DNA of 64,000 nucleotides from Salvia splendens. Lineage: Eukaryota; Streptophyta; Magnoliopsida; Lamiales; Lamiaceae. Positions within the stretch are counted from its first letter, which is position 1, and every line of letters begins with the position of its first letter. A model generated the notes under the pieces. That model searched no databases. It was not told the origin of the DNA and saw nothing but the letters and a program-made list of their open reading frames with translations. Shown one piece after another: positions 1-9,478 of the stretch. The stretch lies in contig NC_056033.1 in assembly GCF_004379255.2 (NCBI RefSeq), positions 43,550,719 through 43,614,718 of the forward strand, in the 5' to 3' direction. The position numbers and the translations under genes are program-made.

Positions 1-286
1 TTGTATTTGGTAAAAGGGAAATCTGAATGGCAGTGTCGCTATATGAACTTTTAGAAGTTCCCCTCACGCTGTTAAATTTTCATAAAAGCTGCCTGCAGTT
101 AACTTGGTTCCAACTAGGCTCAAATAATTCAGTTTACTCGGTTTTACACATCCTGCTTGGTTTCCAAACTCTTAATTTCGCAAAGTTAATATTGGTTTTA
201 TTTAGGAAGATTTTTATGTTCTTGTTGTGCATTGTGTTCCACTAAATAATTTCCTTTATTTCTCTTTTGGTGGTTGTGCATGACAG

Positions 287-361
287 ACGAAGGTGGTGGC
301 TTCGAACATGGCCAGGCACTGGAGCGAGCATAACACCCCCACACCAGTGATGATAATTTAG
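287..361 (+). CDS. Candidate terminal exon of an unidentified upstream gene
   Basis: A pyrimidine-rich tract and a tgcatgacag acceptor are followed by 24 open codons ending in TAG, including the stretch MARHWSEHNTPTPVMII. The composition is more protein-like than the surrounding AT-rich DNA. It could be the last exon of a gene that begins before the window. I do not recognise the peptide, and no upstream exon is visible in the first 286 bases. Chance is a real alternative. Confidence 0.2.
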   Translation, partial: TKVVASNMARHWSEHNTPTPVMII

Positions 362-724
362 GATGAAGGAGGGATGGAAATTGGTGGTAAATTGGCATTT
401 ATGGGTAGAATCAACTTCTGTGACTAATACCGACATGGTAGAATACTGATCGATTTAGGGCTGTTGTATAATTCAGATAACATTCCTTAACATTATGATT
501 GTTTTTGAGTCCGGTAAGCCAAGTCCTTAGGTGCGTTGTTCTTAGATTATAGTAGTTTGTAAAATATAAACACGTGGTATGTAAAATTTTTGTTCATGTC
601 CTCTTGTAGAAAATCAATTAATTATCCCCAAATTAGAAGCTTCGTTAAGAACAAAATCTTCCTCCCTGAATCATATATATTCGCAGAGGCGGAAATTAGA
701 TTCTCGAGGAGGGAAAATAAATTA

Positions 725-1012
725 ATGGATGCTGATGAAAGGGAAAGAATGTTAATTCCATTGATCTACATCTTCTTCTGCCTCTGTGTGGTGGTCGGCG
801 TCCTCCTTGTCTTCTCATCCGATCTTTCTCGGCCGTGGCATCCGTTTGCTGCTTTAGCCCAGGCTCTTTTGGCTCTTCGCCTACATTTATTCCTGCATCG
901 ACCATTGCCTCCACCAAGCCGTATGATCATGATCATCATTAAATATATGGTCTCAACAGTGGCAAAGTATCAATCACTTTTTTTTTCATTACTGAATTGT
1001 ATATATGTATGA
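725..1012 (+). CDS. Candidate small membrane protein ORF, unrecognised
   Basis: An ORF of 95 codons starts MDADERERMLIPLIYIFF and runs straight into a strongly hydrophobic stretch (about residues 10-32) that would form one transmembrane helix. A charged N-terminus before a helix is typical of small membrane proteins, but the C-terminal part looks like translated low-complexity DNA. The same frame is open further upstream (from 590), so the start is uncertain. No splice sites or relatives are recognised. It lies just downstream of the minus-strand protease pseudogene's 3' end. Confidence 0.2.
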   Translation: MDADERERMLIPLIYIFFCLCVVVGVLLVFSSDLSRPWHPFAALAQALLALRLHLFLHRPLPPPSRMIMIIIKYMVSTVAKYQSLFFSLLNCIYV

Positions 1013-1587
1013 TGTTGATCGGAGAAACTCGAATACTAGCTAGCATTTCTTTCACACACAAATTAAAGGAAAAAAGAAGTTAACTGAAAATCAGGACATT
1101 CATCTTTACAACTTTCCTAGTTGCAATCTGTAGGTTTAAAGGATACTATCTTATTTTGTAAGTCATATCCTATCAAGAAATCCATTTGTGCCAAATTACC
1201 AAATATTGGCTCATCATTTGTGGGTGCAAAAGCTAGGCACAAATTATTTTTCCTAGTCTTGATAAAAGTGTTTAGAGGCTTCAATTTCACATCAGCCCCT
1301 ATGAAATGAAATATGATTTCTGGAACTTTTGTCACACTTGTTGAATAATAGCATAAATCCAACAGTCCCTTTGGATCATCCACTTCTTTCATCTTCATAT
1401 GCCTCCTCACTTGTGCTGTAACTTTATCGTATAATTCCTGTGGGAGAAAAGTCAATGTTGTACCTGAGTCAATGATGATATTGTCATCCTCAATTCCCTT
1501 GGAACTATTTGAAGATGAATAGCTGTCAAATTCAACTCTATTATTCCCAACACTAATCCCTTTAATGTCAACAAGTATAAAGTCTTA

Positions 1588-1604
1588 GTGCATCAGCAGT
1601 GGCG
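1588..1604 (+). repeat. Left terminal inverted repeat of Harbinger element
   Basis: GTGCATCAGCAGTGGCG directly follows the TTA target site. It pairs with 3618-3634 with a single mismatch at the second base. Confidence 0.9.
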
Positions 1605-1770
1605 GACGTCAACGCGGAATTCCCACCGGTGTGCGGGAATTCCGTGGCGGACGTCCGCCATTGTGCGTGGCATACACGGATACGGAATTCCGTCGAGGAA
1701 TTCGCAGTTCCGTGCGGACGTCCGCCATTGCGTTGACTCGCACGGACGTCCGCGCAGAATTCCCGTATAT
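1605..1770. repeat. Subterminal palindrome cluster of Harbinger element
   Basis: GGACGTCC-type palindromes recur near 1653, 1716 and 1743, and GGAATTCC-type motifs near 1615, 1643, 1684 and 1697. The right subterminal region (3487-3617) also has repeated GGAATTCC and AGTGCAGT motifs. Such clusters in this superfamily are candidate binding sites for ORF1 or transposase; that role is inferred. Confidence 0.6.
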
Positions 1771-1886
1771 TGCATTAAATGGTTTTTTTTCGGTTCCTAT
1801 ATATACATCCCGTTGAACTTCATTTCATTCGCACCACTTTTATTAACGAGTATCTCTCTCTAAAAATACCTTTCTTTCGAAGAACA

Positions 1887-3286
1887 ATGGAGCACCACGA
1901 TAGCGATTCTCTCGCCTCGAGCGAGTCACCGGCGCCGCATTTTCCCATCGGCAGGAGTACGTCGATGTCCACTGCGATGTCTCAAATGTCGGGGATGATG
2001 CCCCAATCTCAAATGCCACTGGGTATGATGCCCCAGTACTACAACATGTACCCGCAGTGGTATGAGATGATGCCCCAGATGCCCGGGGCGAGTACCGGAA
2101 TGATGCCCCAGATGCCGGGGATGATGATGCCCGGGATGATGCAGGGATCGCTTGTCGCTGCGGGGGGAGTAGGCAGGGGGTCCCCCAATCGCCGGTGGAC
2201 AACGTCTATCGGCCCTATATGGACCTACTGTCGATGGACAACCCGACGAGTTCTCCTCTCGAGACTCAGTTCACTGGCAATGACACGTTCTCGCTCGAGG
2301 AGTTGGGGCTTTCTCCGATCCGGGATTCTCCCACCGACGCATCACCGGCGACAGTGAGGAGGGGGGACCGAGCTAGGGAGGGGCAGGGGACGGGGCGTCC
2401 CGGTGTACGGTGGTGAGGTGGGGGCCGCTGAGGTGGGGGAGGGATCCAGCAAGAACAGGAGGACCGTCTGGATCATGGACGAGTGCGTCGCGCTGGCGAA
2501 GGCGTGGATCAGTGTAGTGGAGGATCCATACGTCGGGGCGAACCAGCACATCGATCGGATGTGGTGGCGCATTAGCCAAAGCTACCTCCAGTTCAAACCG
2601 CCAGGGGGGAAGCCTCACAACGCAGAGCAATGCCGAAAACAGTGGGACCGGTTGAAGAGGCAGCTCAGCCGATTTGCCGGCATTTACACAAACAACCTCC
2701 GCTCGGCAACCAGCGGCATGTCTGCCGAGGATGTGAAGCTGCTGGCTCATCAGCAGTTCCCCGACGCTGACAAGGGCTTCAGGGAATTAAGTATTGGTCG
2801 GTGTATCTTGTGGTGCAGTCTTCGCCCAAGTTCACTGCGGGTGTTGAATCCGGCTGGCCGAAGTGGACGAAGATCAGCGCCTCCGGAGAGTACAGTAGCA
2901 GTGCTGGTTCCACGGAACTCTCCCCTCCCGAGTCAGAGTTCCCCACACCCACATCGTCGGCCCGCCGCCGTCACCCGGTTGGGCAAAAGTTCACGGCGCG
3001 GATGGCGAGGGGAAGCACCAGCGGATCTGCCGAGGCCCAATCGGCAGCACCCGCCCAAAACGATCCCGAGAACCCCGATAACCCCTCATTCGCCCGCATC
3101 GCGGCACATGAAACCTTGTTACGTGCAATGGTTGAATGGCACCAATCGACCGACCCCCATTACAAGCGGTCGCTTAAACCCCTCATCAACAATATGTGGC
3201 GCGATTTAGGGTTCGGAGTCATGTCGGACGGTGACGACGGGAGGGATGGCGGCGGCGGGGACGGCGACGGGGAATCCGATGAGTGA
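1887..3286 (+). pseudogene. Harbinger ORF1, Myb/SANT-like DNA-binding protein (frameshifted)
   Basis: The reading starts at the ATG at 1887, about 55 bases after the end of a T-rich, TATA-like leader. The first ~115 residues are Ser- then Met/Pro/Gln-rich, with repeated MMPQMPG units. After a frameshift near 2190, residues up to the WIMDECVALAKAW segment lead into a trihelix/SANT-like domain (WWRISQSYLQFKP, EQCRKQWDRLKRQL, FAGIYTNNL), then a Ser/Pro tail, a frameshift near 2795 and an acidic Gly/Asp C-terminus with a TGA at 3284. The domain order is that of plant PIF/Harbinger ORF1 proteins, which help the transposase bind element ends. At least three frame changes are needed, so it is probably non-functional as written, though some breaks could be sequencing errors. 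Confidence 0.8.
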
Positions 3287-3617
3287 GAAGCCGGTTTTTA
3301 TTTTAATAATATAATTTTTTTAGTAATTATGTATTTTTTTTATAATGAAGTATGTTTTTTTTAAATAAAGTGGTTGCATTTTCTCTGTATTCGTGTCGAC
3401 TATTTAATTTCATAAATTTCTTACTTCCGTAAATTGTTTAATTCCAGAAATTGTTTAATATGTGAATTTGTGATTTTTTTAATGTAAGAATTCCGCAGGG
3501 GAATTCCGCCACAGTGCAGTGGGAAGTTCGTATGACAAGACAGTGCAGTAGGAAGTCCGTACGACGTGGCAGGAGGTGTTTTTGGGAATTCCGTGGGGAA
3601 TTTCGCTGGGAATTCCG

Positions 3618-3634
3618 CGCCACTGCTGATGCTC
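3618..3634 (-). repeat. Right terminal inverted repeat of Harbinger element
   Basis: CGCCACTGCTGATGCTC followed by TTA is the inverted counterpart of the left end. The copy in the second duplicated unit ends at 25722. Confidence 0.9.
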
Positions 3635-4424
3635 TTAGGGAACCTGGCCATTAAGACAGTTGTCTCCACGTCATCACCTGGCACATCAACATCATCCCCA
3701 AAACTCATTTTACTAGAAGACAAGGCTCCGCCTATGTATGATCCGAGTACGAGAATCTGCCTCGGGTCAAAGATCCCATTTGGGTGATTAGTGACAATTC
3801 ACCGCCACCTAAGCCCACAATCCCGGTCACATGAGGACCAAATGCGCCACGGTTGTTATGTCCACATCCAATAACAACATTGGGAATTGCCACGGAACCT
3901 AATCTTAGAGTTTCCGTGGCAAGATAACCATTACTAAACGACTTGTCGTCATATCCAATGGTGTAACGACAAGTGTCCTGGAGACAAGAAGTCCTCCCAT
4001 GAAGGGCATTGCATGGAGCAGAAGTACAAGCAGCAGGTTTGTAGGTTTGAAGAAAACTTAGGTTGAAAAAGTGGGGCTTTTTGGCGAAAGCATTCTGTAC
4101 AAGGCTTGCATTGGATCCAAACAAGGTCGCTGCCGGTGTAGACAGCAGCTAAAGTTTCGACTGGTGGCGTGCCAATGGACAGCTTCATCAGATATTCTCC
4201 TTTGTCAAAAAAATATCAACTAGCGGCGTTTGAGATATGCGTGTGTTGGCATGGTGGTTGAAAGAAGGTCGCAAAATGGTCATAAATGGGTGCGACCAAG
4301 AAATAAGGGAAGGAGATTGTAAGAATTCCCTACGAATTAGGTCTATGGTATGGCCTTGTGTTGTGATCATAGACATCTTATTGATAGCAATGATTAACGT
4401 TGTGACACAAGTGGCAGTTTTCAT

Positions 4425-4850
4425 TGTGCTTCTTTGAATTTGTGTAGTGAGATGAGATGCATTTATATTGAATTTGAGAGATTGATTAGATTTTGAGATT
4501 TTTTGCTATAATTGCCTGACTTTTCTTTGGTAATGCTTTAATTTTGTGCCATCATTATTGTCGATATCCATCAATTGAGGATTTAGTCTTGTATATCTGT
4601 ATTCAATAAAATTAAATACTAGTTGGTATCTTTCTTATTCAGAAAAAGCCCAAAAGGCATAATACTTACCAAGTAAACTATCAAGTCGTTCAACAAATAT
4701 AGCATATAATGAATTATTATCCTCTCGAGTGGCTTATATTCAAAATTTATTGCATCTAATTGTATGGAGAAATGTTCCTTACATCGTAAGTCTTTTTGTT
4801 TTTTTTTTCATATATAAAACTGCCTAAACTGGCGGACTGCATTTAATTTG
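4425..4850. other. Upstream region of protease pseudogene, AT-rich
   Basis: This non-coding AT-rich DNA lies between the protease start and the copia insertion and presumably held the protease promoter. It ends in the copia target duplication ATTTG at 4846-4850. No other gene or repeat is seen. The second copy is 26513-26935. Confidence 0.5.
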
Positions 4851-5478
4851 TGTTAGGTTAAAAATGATTGTTTAACTGCGATACAAAAATACACTAACAG
4901 GGCGTAGTACAACCCAATGAAAAAAAGAGAAATTAAACAGAAAATAAATTGAATTGAAATTACAAAGAAGAATTCGAAACAATAAACCGTAAAGATGTAA
5001 GCCGAGTCGATGAGTCCTCTTTCCGCAAGACGAGATACGCCCCGGTAGTGCTCTCAGTTTGGCGTGTCGTCCCCAAAGATAAAACGGCTTGGTCTTGTTC
5101 GTTGCAGCACCGCAGACGGAACAAGCTCCGGTGAACTAGATGATGGTGAGGGCAGAGCTTCGACGAGAAGACAATGCAGAGAGGGAGAGAGCTATGCAAA
5201 TGTGTTGCGTGTCTAATAATGTGCAATGCATGAAGTGACTGCCTATTTATAGGCCAATTCCACCCGCAGGAGCATTGATGGAGTCAACAACCATCATGTG
5301 TGCCATTATGGCTTGACTGTAACCGCCGGAGGTTATTGGCTGGTGCACTAGCCATTGGGAGCTGAAGAGACACGACGGGATACACCATGGACCGTCGGGG
5401 TCCATCGGAGACCTTTTATCTCCCGTTATACGTCGGGGTCCAGCGGTGACCTTTTTGACTCCCGTTGTGAGTCGGGGT
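4851..5478 (-). repeat. Copia 3' LTR remnant (U3 lost), copy 1
   Basis: This matches 48240-48860 of the intact LTR at roughly 95 percent identity by eye. It includes a TATA box (TATTTATAG on the plus strand at 5244-5252) and the R-U5 part. Homology stops at 5478, where the Athila-like LTR begins, so about 580 bp of U3 is missing. Its outer edge abuts ATTTG. Confidence 0.85.
5244..5252 (-). promoter_or_regulatory. TATA box of copia LTR
   Basis: CTATAAATA in element sense; the matching site in the 5' LTR is 48632-48640. The downstream leader is pyrimidine-rich, as is common for plant LTR leaders. Confidence 0.55.
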
Positions 5479-5666
5479 TGACAAACTCATTGTTTAGGAT
5501 GTTTAGATGGGTGATTAACACATGTTGTTGAATCTCTTGAGGTATAAAGTATATGTTTCACCCACTTTTCAGCTATTTTTAGAGTTAACGAGTTTGTCGG
5601 AGTTTTGATGCAAGAACAGGTCTAAAACGGGCAAAACGGAGCGAACGGGCTGATCACAGAAATTTT

Positions 5667-5852
5667 GCCCGACCGGGCGATTTCCATATAAAAAACGCCC
5701 GGCCGGACGTTAGCCGAAGACAACAGAAAGTTCGCTCGACCGGGCGTTTTTTATCCAACGAAACGCCCGGCCGGGCGTTTGAAGACTTCGTCGCGATTTA
5801 CCCAGAACGCCCGGCCGGGCATGTTCCCATTTACAAATCGCCCGGCCGGGCG
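5667..5852. repeat. Six GC-rich 14-bp palindromes in Athila-like LTR
   Basis: Near-copies of CGCCCGGCCGGGCG occur at about 5667, 5696, 5733, 5764, 5808 and 5839, separated by 15-30 bp of AT-richer DNA. They lie 40-225 bp upstream of the TATA box. Perfect copies are self-complementary and CpG-rich. An enhancer or methylation-target role is possible but inferred. Confidence 0.8.
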
Positions 5853-5890
5853 ATAACTGCTGTTGCCCACTTTTGCCTCTTTCTCACTCC

Positions 5891-5903
5891 GGATATAAAA
5901 GGG
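5891..5903 (+). promoter_or_regulatory. TATA box of Athila-like LTR
   Basis: GGATATAAAAGGG lies in mid-LTR, downstream of the GC palindromes. The second copy is at 27981-27993. Confidence 0.55.
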
Positions 5904-6833
5904 TTCTCACTCATTTCCAAACCCTAACTTCCACACTACGAATCTGAGCAAGAAAGCAAAGTTTTGAGAGGATTTGAAGTCAAGGAGCTTCCCATTTTCA
6001 AGAGATTGAAGGAAGGAGACTCCCCACCATCAATTCCACCATAGAGAGTTCTAGTTATCATTTCTATTATGTTTAGCTTTGTTTTCCTTGTTTTTGCTTT
6101 TATTTTAGCTTTGACTATGAGTAGCTAAGCTTTTAATAGGGATTTGGTGAAGTTTGAATGGATTGTATGGATTGAATCTATGGTTGAATATATATCTATC
6201 TCTTTTGTTGGTTTTGTTGAGCCTTGGTCTTTTAATATCTAATTGCTTAGCTACCAATTAGATAAATCTTGTGCCTAATTGATGTTATTGAGAAATACAT
6301 GATTAGGATAGATGTGTAATCAACAACTCCGTGCATTATATGTAGTCGAGAGATGCATAAGCTAGAGAGAGGGCTTGGGTCCGTTGTGCTTTGGAGTCAA
6401 TCTCGAATTGTATGGACGAGACTCCTACACTAGAGATTGACCCACGTGTTAGATGCACCCGAGAGGGGGTCTAACCGATTATCCCGACTTTCCTAATCAC
6501 ATTTGAGGCCCAATAGATGAGCATGACCCGTAGATGAAATCCTTGATCCATTCTAACGGATCCATTTCCCTATACTTCCCAATTTGTGTGAAAACCTATC
6601 TTTGTTTGTTTGTTTTTCTTAGTTAATTGTCTTACTAGCTTAATTATTCTTTGATCTTAGTTAAGAAAACCAAAAACCCCTTTTATTAGTCTAGATAGTG
6701 TTCAAAGTTGCATCATAGTACTCAAACCGGCTTTTAGTCTTCATGGATCGATAATTTAGCTTGCTACGTGCTACTTAACTCGTACACTTGCGGGTGACGC
6801 TTTTGAATGCTAAATTAGCATGAGTCAAGTTTT

Positions 6834-6850
6834 TGGCGCCGTTGCCGGGT
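6834..6850 (+). other. Primer binding site, tRNA-Asp type
   Basis: TGGCGCCGTTGCCGGGT is complementary to the 3' end expected of plant tRNA-Asp, the usual primer of Athila elements. It follows the LTR end by six bases. The second copy is at 28931-28947. Confidence 0.8.
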
Positions 6851-6992
6851 ACTAAGTTTGCTTTTATGTTTGATATTGTGAAAAGATAGAGAATACTAGT
6901 TTAGACATTTTACTTGCTTTATTTATTTAGTTTAGTTTTCTAGTTTAGCTCTAATTTGACTTTGTTTCCTCTCTTGTGTTGTGTAGGTTTTT

Positions 6993-9053
6993 ATGCTCAC
7001 GCGCTCAAGTCGTCTACCCTTTGAGCCGATTAATTTAGAGATAGAAGCCGCCAATAGACGAAGAAGAGGACGAAGGAGAAGAGCAAGAGCTCAACATCAA
7101 GTTGAGCCAATGGAAAATCCACATGGGAACAATGAGGGAGTTCCCCCTCCACCTCCACCTCCTTTAAATCAAGACTAAATCATTCTCCAACTACAACAAG
7201 AAATGGCGGAGATGAGAAGGGAAAGAGAGAAGGAAAGGAGGCGAGAGGCTCCGGTTAGAGACACATTTGGGAACGTCAATATCCCAACTCCACCTTATGA
7301 TACAAGGGTGAATGCCAACAATTTTGAGTTGAAGACGGGATTGATTCAATTTGTGGAGCAACGTGTTTTCTCGGAAATGCCCACTGAGGATCCTAATAGG
7401 CACTTAGCTAAATTCTTGGAGATTGCCAATACAACTAAGCTTAATGGGGTTCTTGACGATACAATCAAACTTAGGCTATTTCCATTCTCATTGTCGGGAT
7501 ATGCTAGAGATTGGTTTGATAACCTTGAGCCGGGCTCGGTTACAAGTTGGGACGACTTAGCCCAAAAGTTTTTGGATCGATTCTTCCCTCTAAGCTCCAC
7601 TCTCAACCTCCAAGCAGAGATCTCCCACTTTAAAATGAAGGGCCAAGAGTCTATGTTTGAGGCTTGGGAGAGATTCAACGCCTTGCTAAAGAAATGCCCC
7701 AACCATGGGCTATCTCCGGGCCATCAAGTGAGCCTCTTCTACAATGGATGCTCGGAGTTTATCAAGAGTCAATTAGACCTTGGTTCGGGGGGTTCATTCT
7801 TGGACAAAGGGGTCGAGGAGTGCAAGAAGATGCTTCAAAGGCTTGCCTATACTAGCAAGGGTTGGAGCTCGGGCCGAGATAGTTCAATGCCGGTAGCTTC
7901 GGTTGTGGATTCAGATGCATTCAATCTTCTCAACCAACAAATGATGTTGTTGAATCAAAAGGTGGATGGCCTTAGTTTGGGAGTGGCACCTATGGGAGAG
8001 CCTTTACATACCGTGGAAGATGTCAATTATGTGCATTAAGGAGGGAATCAAAGGAACTTCTACAACTATCACCCTAACAATGGGGGTGGTAATTACCAAG
8101 GCTATCGCTCACCCTTCAATGCACATCCAAACCTTTCTTATGGCAATCCAAACAATGCTATCCAACCACCTCCGCCACCTCGTTTCCCTACACCTAGTGG
8201 GTCGACAAGTGGGGCCGCTAATGTGCCCACCAATTCTAAACCTTCAAGTGATGATGTCACCCATGAGCTTCTAAAAGCTCTAATGGAGAAGACCGATGGA
8301 ATCATGGCACAATCTACTAAGAGAATTGATAAGGTTGAGACGGCGGGTAGTGGATGTCACCACGAGAATGGGGGCTTTGGAGCATCAAATGAGTCAAATT
8401 GCCCAAGCCGTGGGTCAACTTCATCAACCGGGGCAATTCCCAAGCAACACCATTCCTAACCCAAAGGATTGCAAGGCTATCAATTTGAGGAGTGGAACAA
8501 GCTATAAGAGCCCCCTATGCCCGAAAAGGAAGCTATTGTGCAACCCGATGAAGAAGAGACAATAGAGGTGGAGACACCAACGAAGAGCCCACCAAAAGAT
8601 CAACCCGAGACAATAGTTCCTCCTAAGCCCACGGAAGTTAAACTTCCTTTCCCTCAAATGATGCAAAAGAAAAAGAAGGATGAACAATTTTCAAGATTTT
8701 TGGATATCTTTAGGAAAGTTCAAATTAACATCCCTCTTGTTGAAGCACTTCAACAAATGCCAAGTTATGCAAAGTTCCTAAAGGATGTGGTCTCACTAAA
8801 GAGGAAATGGGGGCACTATGAGACGGTCAACTTGACGGAGAGTTGCAGTGCAATTATTCAAAGGAAGTTGCCGGCCAAAATGCAAGATCCGGGAAGCTTC
8901 ACTATTGAGTGCACTATTGGAAATTGCTTTGTGGGGAATGCCTTGTGCGATCTAGGGGCTAGCATTAATCCTATGCCATTGTCCTTCTTCAACAAGTTGA
9001 ATATTGGTAAATTGAGATCGACTAGCATTACTTTGCAAATGGCGGATAGGTAG
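6993..9053 (+). pseudogene. Athila-like gag-protease, copy 1
   Basis: An Arg-rich N-terminus (MLTRSSRLPFEPINLEIE) is followed by the capsid-like gag region (KLRLFPFSLSGYARDWFDN, FKMKGQESMFEAWERF), a proline-rich linker and a coiled-coil-like segment. The retropepsin part at the end has the Athila-type active site CDLGASINPMPLSFF. Breaks visible here: TAA at 7176, TAA at 8037 (a likely CAA to TAA change), a frameshift near 8345 and one near 8515. The reading stops after LQMADR at 9053, where the element is truncated. Gag forms the particle and the protease would process it; neither can be made intact. Confidence 0.8.
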
Positions 9054-9060
9054 TTTTTGG

Positions 9061-9478
9061 CTTTGAACCTTCCATAGTCAACACCATCAGATACACAGGC
9101 GGACTAGTAGCGCGATGCTTTGAACTATTCCTCCACGGCGTGCACCGAGACAATGATGTTAACACTTAAACACCTCAACCTCATCCGTTCTCACGTTTTG
9201 TGTCCATTTCAGGCCTTGGACACCACTTTGGATTCATAAGTGTATCGTTTGAAGCGGCCCACTTCACACTTACATAGGTGATTCCTCGTTAAGTATCTTG
9301 CCATACTTGGTCTCCTTGAGAACTTCATCTCAACGAGATCCTTTAGGGATCATTAAAAGTCATAGACTTAACCTCACCACTAGGCAAGTTTTACAACACT
9401 CTATTGCTTAGTTTTCCCATTGAACCAAGTTCTTGGGATCTCCAGTCATCATGGTTGGGTTACCACTATGACAATTCT
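9061..9478 (-). other. Copia 3' non-coding region between pol stop and 3' LTR, copy 1
   Basis: Read on the minus strand, this follows the RNase H stop and has no open frame. It resembles the untranslated stretch before the 3' LTR in plant copia elements. The second copy is about 31157-31574. Confidence 0.5.

Larger units (their letters stand above)
1..1116. other. Mostly unassigned AT-rich DNA, 3' flank of protease pseudogene
   Basis: Apart from the two weak candidates listed inside it, I see no gene, RNA or repeat in this stretch. The part next to 1117 would be the 3' untranslated and downstream region of the minus-strand protease. Confidence 0.5.
1588..3634 (+). mobile_element. PIF/Harbinger element carrying only ORF1, inserted in the protease gene
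   Basis: The element is 2047 bp. Its terminal inverted repeats are 17 bp (GTGCATCAGCAGTGGCG at the left; GAGCATCAGCAGTGGCG read inward from the right) and it is flanked by TTA at 1585-1587 and 3635-3637, the 3-bp duplication typical of PIF/Harbinger. It holds a degenerate ORF1 (Myb/SANT-like DNA-binding protein) but no DDE transposase, so it could only have moved with transposase from elsewhere. The subterminal regions are packed with GAATTCC and GGACGTCC palindromes. The two halves of the aspartic protease match up across it, confirming the insertion. Confidence 0.9.
1117..4424 (-). pseudogene. Pepsin-like aspartic protease (CDR1/nepenthesin type), split by a Harbinger element
   Basis: The gene reads right to left. 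The N-terminal part (4424-3638) has a propeptide-like TIDLIRREF segment, EYLMKLSIGTPPVE, the first catalytic region as YTGSDLVWIQCKPC, then CRYTIGYDDKSFSNGYLATE and VIGCGHNNRGAFGPHVTGIVGLG, all family hallmarks. After the inserted element (1588-3634) the reading resumes at 1584 with GISVG, the second catalytic motif IIIDSGTTLTFLP and the C-terminus down to a TGA stop at 1117. It is dead for several visible reasons: the first catalytic Asp is Tyr (YTG for DTG), the frame breaks near 4190 and again near 4120, the first exon is degenerate, and 2 kb of transposon sits in the middle. Family members are secreted, with disulfide-rich pepsin folds; this copy should make no active enzyme. Confidence 0.9.
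5479..6827 (+). repeat. Athila-like 5' LTR, copy 1
   Basis: It starts TGACAAACTC exactly where copia homology ends and finishes ...GCATGAGTCA six bases before the primer site. It contains six GC palindromes (5667-5852), a TATA box at 5891, and a transcribed 3' half. The second copy is 27570-28924. Confidence 0.7.
5479..9060 (+). mobile_element. Athila-like Ty3/gypsy fragment (5' LTR, PBS, gag, protease), copy 1
   Basis: A 1349-bp LTR is followed by an Asp-tRNA-type primer site and gag-protease coding sequence typical of the Athila/Tat branch. Polymerase, integrase and 3' LTR are absent. At about 9045-9065 the sequence changes to the copia 3' non-coding region. The right limit is approximate. 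It replaces the U3 of the copia 3' LTR, so a deletion must have followed its arrival. Confidence 0.75.

Noticed and set aside
1593..1816. Short overlapping ORFs on both strands at the Harbinger left end
   Set aside because: They come from palindromic subterminal repeats, which are open on both strands by symmetry.
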